DNA of 64,000 nucleotides from contig NZ_JAKZGS010000003.1 of assembly GCF_022549695.1 (NCBI RefSeq), forward strand, positions 310,001-374,000. The letters are read 5' to 3'. Positions 8,570 through 18,036 of the stretch are shown here, piece after piece; positions within the stretch are counted from its first letter, which is position 1, and every line of letters begins with the position of its first letter. The position numbers were made by a program, and so were the translations under genes. The DNA is from Belliella calami (GTDB lineage: Bacteria; Bacteroidota; Bacteroidia; Cytophagales; Cyclobacteriaceae). The notes below the pieces were generated by a model, which worked only from the letters and a program-made list of their open reading frames with translations, ran no database searches and was not told where the DNA came from.

Positions 8570-8576
8570 ATGTTTA

Positions 8577-8586
8577 CACCTCCTTT
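8577..8586 (-). promoter_or_regulatory. Extended Shine-Dalgarno sequence of rpsU
   Basis: On the minus strand the leader reads AAAGGAGGTG, then nine bases after GGAGG comes the ATG. This is a near-perfect complement to the 16S rRNA 3' end. Almost no other gene in the window has an SD, as expected for Bacteroidota; strong SDs on rpsU are known to serve feedback control by bS21. Confidence 0.88.
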
Positions 8587-8594
8587 CAGGGTTG

Positions 8595-8602
8595 CAAAGG
8601 TA
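8595..8602 (-). promoter_or_regulatory. -7 box (TACCTTTG) of rpsU
   Basis: TACCTTTG on the minus strand, about 26 bases before the start codon. Transcription would start just before the SD, leaving a leader of about 20 bases. A T-rich stretch (GTTTTTAAACC) stands in for the -33 element. Confidence 0.65.
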
Positions 8603-8675
8603 GGGAATTTATTTTGGTTTAAAAACTATTGGTTGGATATAAATACCTTGAGTGAGTTTATATTTCTGATAAACC

Positions 8676-8704
8676 AAAAAAGCCCGGCTATTGCCAGGCT
8701 TTTT
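8676..8704 (-). terminator. Intrinsic terminator of the atp operon fragment
   Basis: AAAAAGCC-n-GGC / GCC-n-GGCTTTTT stem with a 4-base loop and one internal mismatch. On the minus strand it follows atpC by about 27 bases and ends in a T-run. Confidence 0.8.
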
Positions 8705-8730
8705 GTAATTAGAATATAATTTTTATGTGC

Positions 8731-8979
8731 TTAAAGTACTTTTTCAGCAAGGAGAACGATATTGTTGTCTTTTACTTCTACAACGCCACCATCTACAATC
8801 ATGCTTTGCTTACCATCTTTAGTGGTAAAGGAAACAGTTCCTTTTGCCAAAGCAGAGACAAGCGGTGCGTGGTTTTTCAATACCTGAAAAGCACCATTTG
8901 CTCCCGGAAAGCTTGCCTCAGAGACTTCTCCCTGAAATACTTTTTTATCTGGTGTTACTATCTCTAGTTGCATCTTCAT
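8731..8979 (-). CDS. atpC: F1Fo ATP synthase subunit epsilon (short form)
   Basis: An 82-residue protein with the epsilon N-terminal beta-sandwich: MQLEIVTPDKKVFQGEV, then FPGANGAFQVLKNHAPLVSAL and the IVDGGVVEVKDN strand pair. The C-terminal helical hairpin found in the about 135-residue enterobacterial subunit is absent, so the inhibitory extended state is probably not possible; short forms are common in Bacteroidota. It follows atpD by 82 bases on the same strand; the rest of the atp genes must lie elsewhere, a split also usual in this phylum. Confidence 0.93.
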   Translation of the reverse strand: MKMQLEIVTPDKKVFQGEVSEASFPGANGAFQVLKNHAPLVSALAKGTVSFTTKDGKQSMIVDGGVVEVKDNNIVLLAEKVL

Positions 8980-9061
8980 TTTAGTTATTGAGTGAATAGT
9001 TATTGGGTTATTAGTAATGTTTTTTGCAAAGACTGATAACTAATAACTGATTTCTAGTCAC
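8980..9061 (-). other. atpD-atpC spacer with low-complexity GTTATT-type sequence
   Basis: The spacer holds degenerate repeats such as TTATTGGGTTATTAG and its mirror CTGATAACTAATAACTGA. The same kind of sequence fills part of the spacer downstream of aroQ. No separate promoter for atpC is evident. Confidence 0.4.
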
Positions 9062-10597
<1,536 letters not shown>

Positions 10598-10612
10598 TTA
10601 TTAATTAGAGTG

Positions 10613-10642
10613 CAAAATTAATTATAAAAGCTTAATACCAAA
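10613..10642 (-). promoter_or_regulatory. Promoter of atpD-atpC (TTTG-N18-TAATTTTG)
   Basis: On the minus strand TTTG at 10642-10639 is followed after 18 bases by TAATTTTG (10620-10613), close to the Bacteroidota consensus. The predicted leader is about 40-45 bases with no SD. Confidence 0.75.
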
Positions 10643-10804
10643 GGATGTTTGGAAATTAAATCGGGTTTTGTTATCCTTTTTGTTACAAACCTTATTTTTT
10701 TATAAGATTACTGCGTTTTTTGATGGGAGTCTAACAATCGACGAGCAAAATTAAGTGCTTGAACTATTTTTAGCTGTCACTTTTCGTTGATTTGTGAAAT
10801 TCAT

Positions 10805-11299
10805 TTAAAAAACCCGTCTTCCGAATAAATATGCCTTAGACCAATATTTATTGTTTAGATTATCCTCAGTTACACCCAGTGAAGTGGAAGAGTGGATAAA
10901 TAAAACCTGACCTCTGTTGTTGCCAGTGACTATCCCTGCATGGGTGACTTGTCTTTTTCTTTTGCCTGTGGCAAAGAATAATACATCACCTTTCTCTAAT
11001 TTACTTTCAGAGACTTTCTTCCCAACTTTGCTTTGATCAGCGGAGGTTCTGGGCATTGTCACCCCTACACTTGCAAATGAATGGAAAATCAAGGCAGAGC
11101 AATCAATACCAGAACGTGTTGTTCCTCCATATCTATATGGTGTTCCTCGGTATGACTTTGCTGTTTCGACTACTTGATTGATGTTCTGTCTTCGGATTTT
11201 TTTGGTGGAAGAGCAAGAAGTTAATTGGATAGTTGATAAAATCAGTATAAAAATGAATAGATTTTTCGTTTGGTAAAATTTTCTTGCTTTTGTACACAT
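10805..11299 (-). CDS. NlpC/P60 family lipoprotein peptidase
   Basis: A 164-residue cell-wall hydrolase. The signal peptide ends in the lipobox LTSC, with C29 as the lipidated residue. The NlpC/P60 papain-like domain has the catalytic Cys in GIDCSAL (C67), His in THAGIV (H120) and a third polar residue H136 (LFIHSS). Such enzymes cleave D-Glu-gamma-mDAP bonds in peptidoglycan stem peptides, here probably from the outer-membrane or periplasmic side. It is a single-gene unit divergent from the TPR lipoprotein gene; its predicted promoter lies only a few bases before the start codon. Confidence 0.9.
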   Translation of the reverse strand: MCTKARKFYQTKNLFIFILILSTIQLTSCSSTKKIRRQNINQVVETAKSYRGTPYRYGGTTRSGIDCSALIFHSFASVGVTMPRTSADQSKVGKKVSESKLEKGDVLFFATGKRKRQVTHAGIVTGNNRGQVLFIHSSTSLGVTEDNLNNKYWSKAYLFGRRVF

Positions 11300-11306
11300 T
11301 TGTTCT

Positions 11307-11314
11307 CAAAACTA
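11307..11314 (-). promoter_or_regulatory. -7 box (TAGTTTTG) of the NlpC/P60 gene
   Basis: TAGTTTTG on the minus strand with a TTG about 21 bases upstream. The start codon at 11299 is only about 4 bases after the expected transcription start, so the mRNA would be almost leaderless. Confidence 0.55.
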
Positions 11315-11380
11315 TTTAAATTCAATTATACGTACCAATCTTAAAGTTTCAAAGTCTTAACGTCAAGAAAACCTATAATT

Positions 11381-12349
11381 ATGAAATGGAAAGGAAGTTT
11401 TTTTCTCGGGATAATTGTTGTTTTATGTTCATGTGAAGGTAATACCACTATTAATAATAAAAAGTCAAAGAACAATTTTATTATTCATAATGAAAGTGTC
11501 TTTCAGGCTAGAAGCCTGAATGGAGACTCCTTGTTTACAAAAATTGATTCTGTAGGACAAAAGGCTCAAATAAAAAACCTTCAGGATGCTGAAAAGGCAT
11601 ATTTGAATGATTCCAACCTTGAGAATTTGATCTGGATAGGTAGAAGAGAGGCTTACTTGGGGATGTATGATTTGGCAATTAGGACATTTACGAAAGCTGT
11701 GTCGGAATATCCTGATGCATTCGAACCCCTGAGGCATAGAGGACATAGGTACCTCTCTATCAGAAAATTTGATGAAGCGATCCAAGACTTTGAAAAAGCG
11801 GTTTTGCTAATGAAAGGTTCTGAGATTCAAATCGAACAAGATGGAATTCCAAACAAACTCAATACTCCACTGTCGAACGTACAGTTTAATGTTTTGTATC
11901 ATTTGGGACTTGCACATTATCTCAACGGTGATTGGAATGAGGCTTTGGAAGCTTATGAGGATTGTATGGAAGTGTCAATCAATGATGATCTTATGGTGGC
12001 TACGATGGATTGGTACTACATGACATTGATGAAATTGGGTAGGGAGGTAGAGGCAAAAAAGCTGATCAAGCCTGTTAGTAAAGAAATGAATATCATTGAA
12101 AACGATGCTTATTTCAAAAGAATTATGATGTATAAAGGAGAAATCAGCCCTGAAAAATTACTGAATGTAGATGAAAAAGCTTCCGATCAGAAGCTTCAAT
12201 ATGTTACTCAAGGTTATGGATTGGGGAATTTTTACCTGACCAAAGGAGATACTGCTATGGCAAAATCAATGTTTCAAAATGTGATAAATACTGGATATTG
12301 GTCTGCTTTTGGGTATATTGCATCAGAAATGGAACTGGCAAAATTGTAG
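11381..12349 (+). CDS. Tetratricopeptide repeat lipoprotein
   Basis: A 322-residue protein with a short hydrophobic signal ending LCSC, so C18 is probably lipidated. TPR-like helix pairs follow (YDLAIRTFTKAVSEYPDAFE, FDEAIQDFEKAVLLM, YLNGDWNEALEAYEDCM). TPR lipoproteins act as scaffolds at the envelope; the partner is not evident. The downstream 82-residue gene starts one base after the stop codon, so the two are probably co-expressed. Confidence 0.8.
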   Translation: MKWKGSFFLGIIVVLCSCEGNTTINNKKSKNNFIIHNESVFQARSLNGDSLFTKIDSVGQKAQIKNLQDAEKAYLNDSNLENLIWIGRREAYLGMYDLAIRTFTKAVSEYPDAFEPLRHRGHRYLSIRKFDEAIQDFEKAVLLMKGSEIQIEQDGIPNKLNTPLSNVQFNVLYHLGLAHYLNGDWNEALEAYEDCMEVSINDDLMVATMDWYYMTLMKLGREVEAKKLIKPVSKEMNIIENDAYFKRIMMYKGEISPEKLLNVDEKASDQKLQYVTQGYGLGNFYLTKGDTAMAKSMFQNVINTGYWSAFGYIASEMELAKL

Positions 12350-12350
12350 T

Positions 12351-12599
12351 ATGAGTAGAGAAGATTTCAAGACACTTACTTTGCAAAAGAAAATACAGAA
12401 GCTGTATATCGATGGGACGTTTGTAGTGGCAATTAGATACTATACCCACAAGGTGAATCTGTATCTACTAGGCAATGAATATGTGGAAGTATTTTACAAC
12501 CACAAGCAAGATCGAATTGACAAAATTGATTTTTTGAATAGAGAACATACCAGAATGAAGTTTTATCTTGATCAGATCAATCTCAAAATCGAAAGTTAA
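12351..12599 (+). CDS. Conserved-type small protein of unknown function
   Basis: An 82-residue protein starting MSREDFKTLTLQKKIQKLY; I do not recognise a named domain. It has a mixed alpha/beta pattern with strands in TFVVAIRYYTHKVNLYLLG and EYVEVFYNHKQDRIDKI and no signal peptide or membrane segment. The frame remains open further upstream inside the TPR gene, but the ATG one base after the TPR stop gives a clean operon-style start. Small cytoplasmic proteins with this strand pattern are frequent in Cytophagales. Confidence 0.65.
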   Translation: MSREDFKTLTLQKKIQKLYIDGTFVVAIRYYTHKVNLYLLGNEYVEVFYNHKQDRIDKIDFLNREHTRMKFYLDQINLKIES

Positions 12600-12707
12600 G
12601 TACACTTATCAAACACTGGTATTTTAAGTTTGGCTGAAATATAATTCTGTGCTCTCTGAGGTTAAAATTTTATCAATGAGAATTGGGCTTCAAAAAGTTA
12701 TAAAAGC

Positions 12708-13316
12708 TTATTTTTTACCCAATAAAAGAAGCTTGTCGTGAATCTTTAATGCCTGAGGGATCAGAAGCTTGTTGTCAATGTTTTTGATAACATAATCACT
12801 CAATTGGATTTTCTCTTCTTCAGCCATTTGTTGGTCGATGATGGCATTCAATTGCTCTTCATTTCTATGGGGATCTCTTAAAAGGACTCTATTGATTCTG
12901 ATCCGAAGGGGAGAACTTACTGTAATTACTCTGTCTAATTCTTTGTATGATCCAGTCTCAAAAAGTAAAGCTGCTTCTTTTAATACATATGGGCTTTCTT
13001 GAGATTTAGCCCATTGTTCGAAATCTGATTTGACAGCAGGATGTACAAGACTGTTGATAGTTTTTATATTTTCAATATTTCCAAAAACATTAGAAGCGAT
13101 AAATTCCCTGTTCAAACTGCCGTCTTCATGGTATGAATTGTTTCCAAACGAATTTTGAATTTGGTCTTTGAGAGCAGGGTCGTTAGACATAAGCCATTTT
13201 GCACGGTCATCAGCAAAGTAGATTGGAATTCCAAGAATGGAAAAAATCTTGGCAACTGTTGTTTTTCCAGACCCAATTCCGCCTGTTATACCTATCAAAA
13301 ATGGTTTGCTATTCAT
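12708..13316 (-). CDS. coaE: Dephospho-CoA kinase
   Basis: A 202-residue kinase that phosphorylates dephospho-CoA at the 3'-hydroxyl, the last step of CoA synthesis. The P-loop GGIGSGKTT is at residues 12-20, followed by the acidic FADDRAKWL motif and the LKEAALLFETGSYKELDRVI segment typical of CoaE. It is the last gene of the nusB-ytxH-DUF1573-yajC-ybbR-coaE operon and overlaps ybbR by 8 bases. Confidence 0.95.
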   Translation of the reverse strand: MNSKPFLIGITGGIGSGKTTVAKIFSILGIPIYFADDRAKWLMSNDPALKDQIQNSFGNNSYHEDGSLNREFIASNVFGNIENIKTINSLVHPAVKSDFEQWAKSQESPYVLKEAALLFETGSYKELDRVITVSSPLRIRINRVLLRDPHRNEEQLNAIIDQQMAEEEKIQLSDYVIKNIDNKLLIPQALKIHDKLLLLGKK

Positions 13317-14274
13317 ATCTCAATCTGAATATTGAAGGCTCCAATCGGACATTTTCCAAAATAGAAGGTCTAGGATTAACGACAACATTGATTGTAGAGT
13401 CTTCTCTGTTTCTATTATTGTAATTCAATACCGCTTCAAATTCAAACTTTTTGAGTTCCTCGACTTTTCTTTCGTCAATTAAATAATACATCATGATATT
13501 ATTTGGTTCCTGAAGTAGGCTTACATTTTCAGGAAAATTCGATTTATTAAGCTTCAGGCGTTTGTTGCCTTCCAAAAACTGGACAATATCAAACTTTACG
13601 TGTACACTTTCTTCTTGGAGCTGTAAGAAATCTTCCAAATCATTTGGAATAGATATCGGGATGATTTTATTGAAATTTTTATTGATTTTGTCTTCGTTCA
13701 GCTTTATTTTCAATGAACCATCGAGCTTTTCTAGTGCAGAAGTAGGACCTTTCAAGTCAATAGTTGATGGGTCGATATTGATTTCTCCGTCTATTCTGAA
13801 GTTGTTAGCCAATGCAAAAGAAGAAGAGTCTATTTCTACTTTGATTTTTCTGGTGACAATTTTATCAATTTTGAAATGGATTGTGTCAGAAACCATGGAC
13901 ACGAGTGTCGTAGGGCTGATATTTTCAGCAAGACTTCTCCTTACCTCAGAGGTTAAGATGTAGTTTTTTGTAGAGGGATTATTGATTTCTATTAAGAACG
14001 GGTTTTCGTTAATGTTGAAATATTTCCTCAATAAATCCCAGCCATTTCCATTTATTTCGATTTTGACTTTTTTGGGAAGCTGTTCGACTGCCATGAATTC
14101 TTCCGTGTCAAAAATTATATCTATGGGGTAATCCACAACGGTATTGTAATTGTCCTTGTTGAGGGCATTTAAAAACCAGAAAGTGGCAGCTGCAAGAAAA
14201 CACAGGGCTACCACTTTCATGTTTGCAACTTTTCTAGGGTTGGCAGAAGAAAAGAATTTTTTCAGTTTTGTCAA
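13309..14274 (-). CDS. YbbR/CdaR-like domain membrane-anchored protein
   Basis: A 321-residue protein with one N-terminal membrane anchor (about residues 20-38, VVALCFLAAATFWFLNAL) and a periplasmic part made of repeated YbbR-type beta domains (LPKKVKIEINGNGWDLL, IDLKGPTSALEKLDGSLKI, a later VLNYNNR segment). In Firmicutes the family (CdaR) regulates the c-di-AMP cyclase CdaA; in Bacteroidota it sits by conserved order between yajC and coaE and its role is unclear. No diadenylate cyclase gene is in the window. Confidence 0.85.
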   Translation of the reverse strand: MTKLKKFFSSANPRKVANMKVVALCFLAAATFWFLNALNKDNYNTVVDYPIDIIFDTEEFMAVEQLPKKVKIEINGNGWDLLRKYFNINENPFLIEINNPSTKNYILTSEVRRSLAENISPTTLVSMVSDTIHFKIDKIVTRKIKVEIDSSSFALANNFRIDGEINIDPSTIDLKGPTSALEKLDGSLKIKLNEDKINKNFNKIIPISIPNDLEDFLQLQEESVHVKFDIVQFLEGNKRLKLNKSNFPENVSLLQEPNNIMMYYLIDERKVEELKKFEFEAVLNYNNRNREDSTINVVVNPRPSILENVRLEPSIFRLRYE

Positions 14275-14282
14275 GGGACAAT

Positions 14283-14600
14283 TTATTTTGTTCCGTTTGC
14301 TCTTTTGGTGAAGTCCAATGAGATTGCGGACTTTTCAACTTTTATTTTGAAACCTTTGTCAAGGTCAAGGGTGATCGTGTCGCCATCTATTGAGTAGATT
14401 TTTCCGTGAATACCTCCTATTGTTACGACATTGTCTCCTTTTTTGATTTCTTCAAGAAAGTTTTTAGAGTCTTTTTGTTTTTTCTGTTGTGGTCTGATCA
14501 TGAAGAAATACATGATCAAAATGATGGATCCGAATAGAAATACTTGACCCATGATGCCACTACCAGCACCTTCTGCTTGCAATAAAATAAAATTGTTCAT
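14283..14600 (-). CDS. yajC: Preprotein translocase subunit YajC
   Basis: A 105-residue protein with one membrane segment (FLFGSIILIMYFFMIRPQ) followed by QKKQKDSKNFLEEIKKGDNVVTIGGIHGKI and a small beta domain, the standard YajC layout. It associates with SecDF at the Sec translocon. It lies 8 bases upstream of ybbR and 2 bases downstream of the DUF1573 gene. Confidence 0.95.
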   Translation of the reverse strand: MNNFILLQAEGAGSGIMGQVFLFGSIILIMYFFMIRPQQKKQKDSKNFLEEIKKGDNVVTIGGIHGKIYSIDGDTITLDLDKGFKIKVEKSAISLDFTKRANGTK

Positions 14601-14602
14601 AA

Positions 14603-15139
14603 TTACTTTTTGATAGGACCTAATTGTCCTTCAGCACTGGCTGTTGTTTTTGGTGTTACATTTCCTTTAAGTCTCAATCTATTTACGCTTGGATTGGTAT
14701 TGGCCTGAATAGATACTGTAGGAGCTTGTGTTCCTGGTTTACCAGTTGAGTTGAATGATACTTTGATGAACCCTGAGTCACCTGGTTTTATAGGTGTTTT
14801 TGAATAATCAGGAGTTGTACATCCGCATGAAGCGGTCACATTGGAAATTACCAAAGGAGCCTGACCTTCGTTGACAAAGTTGAATACATGATCCACAGTC
14901 TTCCCTTCGGCTATCGTGCCAAAATCAAATTCAACGTCCTCAAATTTAAACTGACCTAAAGTGGAAGGATCGGCAGCAGCAGTTGTCTGAACATTGGCAG
15001 GTACTGCTGGAGTTTTTGTCTCCATTTGGGCGATTTTTTGTTCAAGTTGAGCTATTTTTTCTGATTGATCATTATTGTTACAACTGGAAACTGTCATGGC
15101 TCCCATTAACAGCAATGCCGATAAATTTAAATACTTCAT
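14603..15139 (-). CDS. DUF1573 domain lipoprotein
   Basis: A 178-residue lipoprotein: the signal peptide begins MKYLNLSALLLMG and ends in the lipobox VSSC (C20). A coiled-coil linker (SEKIAQLEQKIAQMETK) leads to a DUF1573 Ig-like domain with the marker ASCGCTTPDYSKTPIKPGDSG. The family is very abundant in Bacteroidota and its function is unknown; the ASCGCT motif hints at a metal or thiol role. The open frame extends 19 codons upstream, but the methionine that starts the signal peptide is the credible start. Confidence 0.88.
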   Translation of the reverse strand: MKYLNLSALLLMGAMTVSSCNNNDQSEKIAQLEQKIAQMETKTPAVPANVQTTAAADPSTLGQFKFEDVEFDFGTIAEGKTVDHVFNFVNEGQAPLVISNVTASCGCTTPDYSKTPIKPGDSGFIKVSFNSTGKPGTQAPTVSIQANTNPSVNRLRLKGNVTPKTTASAEGQLGPIKK

Positions 15140-15149
15140 ATTTAATTGA

Positions 15150-15452
15150 TTAATTTGCTTCCTGATTAATTTGTTCAATAAGTTTGTTGACATCACTTAG
15201 AAGGTTTTCAGCTTTATTTTTCGCATCAGTGATCACTCTATTTCCCTCCGATTTAGCTTCATTGTGAGGCATGTTCTTACCTTCTTTCAGATCTCTCACA
15301 AGCTCTTCCAGTTCCTCTTTGTATCTAGACAATTTGTAGGTTAATTTATCTCGGGTGTTTTTTCCTGAATCTGGGGCAAATAGAACCCCTAAGGCTGCAC
15401 CGATACTGGCTCCAGCCATTAACATGATCCAATTGTTCGTATTTTTGCTCAT
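15150..15452 (-). CDS. YtxH domain small membrane protein
   Basis: A 100-residue protein starting MSKNTNNWIMLMAGASIGAA, with the glycine/alanine-rich membrane segment and the LFAPDSGKNTRDKL motif that define YtxH, then a charged helix. YtxH proteins are general-stress-type membrane proteins without a known biochemical function. It sits 10 bases upstream of the DUF1573 gene and just after nusB. The longer open frame to 15509 would overlap nusB by 47 bases and is not preferred. Confidence 0.85.
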   Translation of the reverse strand: MSKNTNNWIMLMAGASIGAALGVLFAPDSGKNTRDKLTYKLSRYKEELEELVRDLKEGKNMPHNEAKSEGNRVITDAKNKAENLLSDVNKLIEQINQEAN

Positions 15453-15462
15453 TGCTTTATTT

Positions 15463-16647
15463 TTATTTGTTATCCAAAAGGCCTCTTCCACTTTTCTTGA
15501 TTTCACCATTCTCCATCATCTCTTTTGAGAGCACATCCAACAAGCCGTTTACGAATTGCTTGCTTTTTGGTGTGCTATAAGTCTTGGAAATATCGATGTA
15601 TTCATTGATACTTACTTTGACGGGAATGCTAGGGAATTCTTTCATCTCTGTGATTGCCATAGACATGATGATTTTGTCTGTAAATGCGATCCTTTCGATA
15701 TCCCAATTTTGTGTTTTGTTGGCGATCAACTCTTTGTTGATGTCCTCATTTTCGATTGTCAAGTTAAAGATATTTTGGAAGAATTCCTTATCATCTTCCC
15801 AGTTCATTGCTATTTCAGGAAGTAATTCAGCCCCTTCTTCAAGTTGTTCGTAGACATTTTTGATCACTTTGCCTGCAAGGCTTCGTACGACAGATTTGTT
15901 TTCTGTCCAATTCATGTCTTTTTCAGAGAAGAAATTCAAGATTACTTCATTTTTGAAGATGATTTTCTTCAATATTGATTCCAAAATATTAAAATCATCC
16001 GCTCGACTTGGTTGATCGATTTTGATGTATTCTTGATATTGCTCGGAAGGTTTAATGTATTGTCTAAACCAATCTTTGATTTCCAATTCCAAATCATCCA
16101 ACAATGCGTCGTGTCGAATGATGGCTGTTTCGAATTCGGGTAAAGTCTTTAACTTTTCTAGAATAACGTTCTTTGCAAAGTTAAGTTCACCGCTTGTAGA
16201 GACTACTTGTTCAGTAGATAATTTTCTTTTTCTTTCTGCTTCATTTTTCACATGATCGCCAAAAGCAATCAGCAATTGAATGGAGTTAAGATAGAGTTGG
16301 GGAATAAGTTCGGCAGAGCTGATCATGTTTTTCAGCAGAAAATCATAATCCTTTTCGTTTGCTTTGTGGAAAGCATTGATCGCTTTGATGGCTTCTGATT
16401 TGATTTTGACAGTGACTTCTTGCTGGGATACAAGGGCTTTACTTTTTAGGTTTTTTGAAAAAAGTGAAACACAGATTTCAGCATCTTTTTTGAGCTGCAC
16501 TTTGTCCTGCGTTTCCATGCTGTTTAAATCAGGAAGAAATGCTTCTTTTATTTGATCTTTGGCAAGATTGAAATTAGAGGCTTTGCACAACTCATATGCA
16601 TAGAGATTTTGGAAAGCCTTAACTCTGAGTATTCTTCTGTTTAACAT
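15463..16647 (-). CDS. nusB: Transcription antitermination factor NusB, long Bacteroidota form
   Basis: A 394-residue protein, more than twice the length of E. coli NusB. It starts MLNRRILRVKAFQNLYAYEL and ends with a recognisable NusB core (WDIERIAFTDKIIMSMAITEM, PVKVSINEYIDISKTYSTPKS, FVNGLLDVLSKE). The long helical middle is typical for this phylum. NusB with S10 binds boxA in rRNA leaders to prevent premature termination. It is first in the operon that ends with coaE. Confidence 0.9.
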   Translation of the reverse strand: MLNRRILRVKAFQNLYAYELCKASNFNLAKDQIKEAFLPDLNSMETQDKVQLKKDAEICVSLFSKNLKSKALVSQQEVTVKIKSEAIKAINAFHKANEKDYDFLLKNMISSAELIPQLYLNSIQLLIAFGDHVKNEAERKRKLSTEQVVSTSGELNFAKNVILEKLKTLPEFETAIIRHDALLDDLELEIKDWFRQYIKPSEQYQEYIKIDQPSRADDFNILESILKKIIFKNEVILNFFSEKDMNWTENKSVVRSLAGKVIKNVYEQLEEGAELLPEIAMNWEDDKEFFQNIFNLTIENEDINKELIANKTQNWDIERIAFTDKIIMSMAITEMKEFPSIPVKVSINEYIDISKTYSTPKSKQFVNGLLDVLSKEMMENGEIKKSGRGLLDNK

Positions 16648-16741
16648 ACCTAATTTTAAAGAACGTAAATATAAATAATTTAGACTAAGGTTTTGTGATG
16701 GACTCGTCTATTGCCATCAGATAATGTGTAAATCCACCTGA

Positions 16742-16784
16742 TAGAGGTTTATGAGACTCTGATCAGGCGGAATATTTTTTTGTT
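16742..16784. terminator. Possible terminator between leucine dehydrogenase and nusB
   Basis: CCTGAT-AGAG ... CTCT-g-ATCAGG forms a broken stem followed on the plus strand by ATATTTTTTT. On the minus strand, where both neighbours are read, no T-run follows, so it may work only as a transcript-end hairpin. Weak call. Confidence 0.35.
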
Positions 16785-16790
16785 ATGTTT

Positions 16791-17891
16791 TTAATAAGGA
16801 AGCTTAACTTTTCCCATTGCTTCGATTCTGCTCCAAGCCATTTCTATGGCAGCTTGCTGAGAAGGGATATTCTCTACGGCTGATTTGTCCAAGATAGCGG
16901 TTGTGATATCGTAAATTTTTTCAGCATGCAAATATGTAGATTCTCTGTTGTATCCTCCCATAAATTCAGCACAAACATTTATCAAGCCACCAGAATTGAT
17001 CAAGAAGTCAGGTGCATAAATCACACCTTTTTCCAAGAGGATCTTTCCATGTCTTTCTTCATCTTTCAATTGGTTGTTGGCTCCACCTGCTACAACTTTG
17101 CATTTCAATCTGTCGATGGTGTCGTCGTTGATCGTGGCACCTAGCGCACAAGGCGAATAGATATCCATATCAAAATCATATACCATATTTGGATCAATTG
17201 GGGTTGCTCCTGTTGCTTTGGCTACTTCTATTAATTTGTCCTCGTAGATATCAGTAATAAAGACTTCAGCATTTTCTTTTGTCAAATGCGAAACCAAATA
17301 CTTTCCTACTTGACCAATTCCTTGAACAAGAATTCTCTTTCCTGTCAATGAATCCGATCCATAAGCTTTTTTGGCTGCAGCTTTCATCCCCAAGTATGTT
17401 CCGTATGCAGTTACTGGAGAAGGATCTCCACCGCCACCACGAACTTCAGGAAGTCCAGTAACATATTTTGTTTCCATTGCGATATATTCCATATCGCTGG
17501 TTTTCATGTTTACATCTTCAGCAGTAATATATCTTCCACCAAGACTATTTACAAATCGGCCAAATCTTCGAAGATAAGCTTCATTTTTTAGCTTTGGGTC
17601 ACCTATGATTACCGCTTTTCCTCCGCCTAAGTTCAATCCTGAGATCGCAGCTTTGAAAGTCATGCCTCTAGAAAGTCTCAAGACATCCGTAATCGCTTCT
17701 GCCTCTGATGCATAATTCCACATCCTAGTCCCGCCTAGCGCTGGGCCGAGGACAGTGTTGTGAATACCAATAATTGCCTTCAGCCCTGTTGGCTCATCAT
17801 AGCAGATGACCAATTGCTCATGACCTAAGGAAGTGATCTGTCCATAGATTGATCCTTCTCTTACTTTTTCCCCAGTATTAATCTCTACCAT
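16791..17891 (-). CDS. Leucine dehydrogenase (Glu/Leu/Phe/Val dehydrogenase family)
   Basis: A 366-residue amino-acid dehydrogenase. The substrate domain holds the catalytic region RGMTFKAAISGLNLGGGKAV with K80 and K92; the Rossmann domain has GKRILVQGIGQVGKYL. Length and the GGTRMW motif fit leucine/valine dehydrogenase rather than the about 450-residue glutamate enzymes. It reversibly deaminates branched-chain amino acids to 2-oxo acids with NAD+, feeding branched fatty-acid synthesis that is usual in Bacteroidota. It is a single-gene unit with its own promoter. Confidence 0.9.
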   Translation of the reverse strand: MVEINTGEKVREGSIYGQITSLGHEQLVICYDEPTGLKAIIGIHNTVLGPALGGTRMWNYASEAEAITDVLRLSRGMTFKAAISGLNLGGGKAVIIGDPKLKNEAYLRRFGRFVNSLGGRYITAEDVNMKTSDMEYIAMETKYVTGLPEVRGGGGDPSPVTAYGTYLGMKAAAKKAYGSDSLTGKRILVQGIGQVGKYLVSHLTKENAEVFITDIYEDKLIEVAKATGATPIDPNMVYDFDMDIYSPCALGATINDDTIDRLKCKVVAGGANNQLKDEERHGKILLEKGVIYAPDFLINSGGLINVCAEFMGGYNRESTYLHAEKIYDITTAILDKSAVENIPSQQAAIEMAWSRIEAMGKVKLPY

Positions 17892-17950
17892 TTGAACTTG
17901 GAAATTTATATTGTGTTATATTTGGGATTGATGTGACGTAAACTCCGGTG

Positions 17951-17982
17951 CAAAATTATATATTTTTCTCGGGCTTTACCAA
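17951..17982 (-). promoter_or_regulatory. Promoter of leucine dehydrogenase (TTG-N21-TAATTTTG)
   Basis: On the minus strand a TTG (17982-17980) precedes TAATTTTG (17958-17951). Predicted leader about 55 bases. Confidence 0.65.
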
Positions 17983-18036
17983 TGCAATTAAAAGAGTTAA
18001 ATAAAACTAATCAAGAGATTTAAAAGTTTTTATTTC

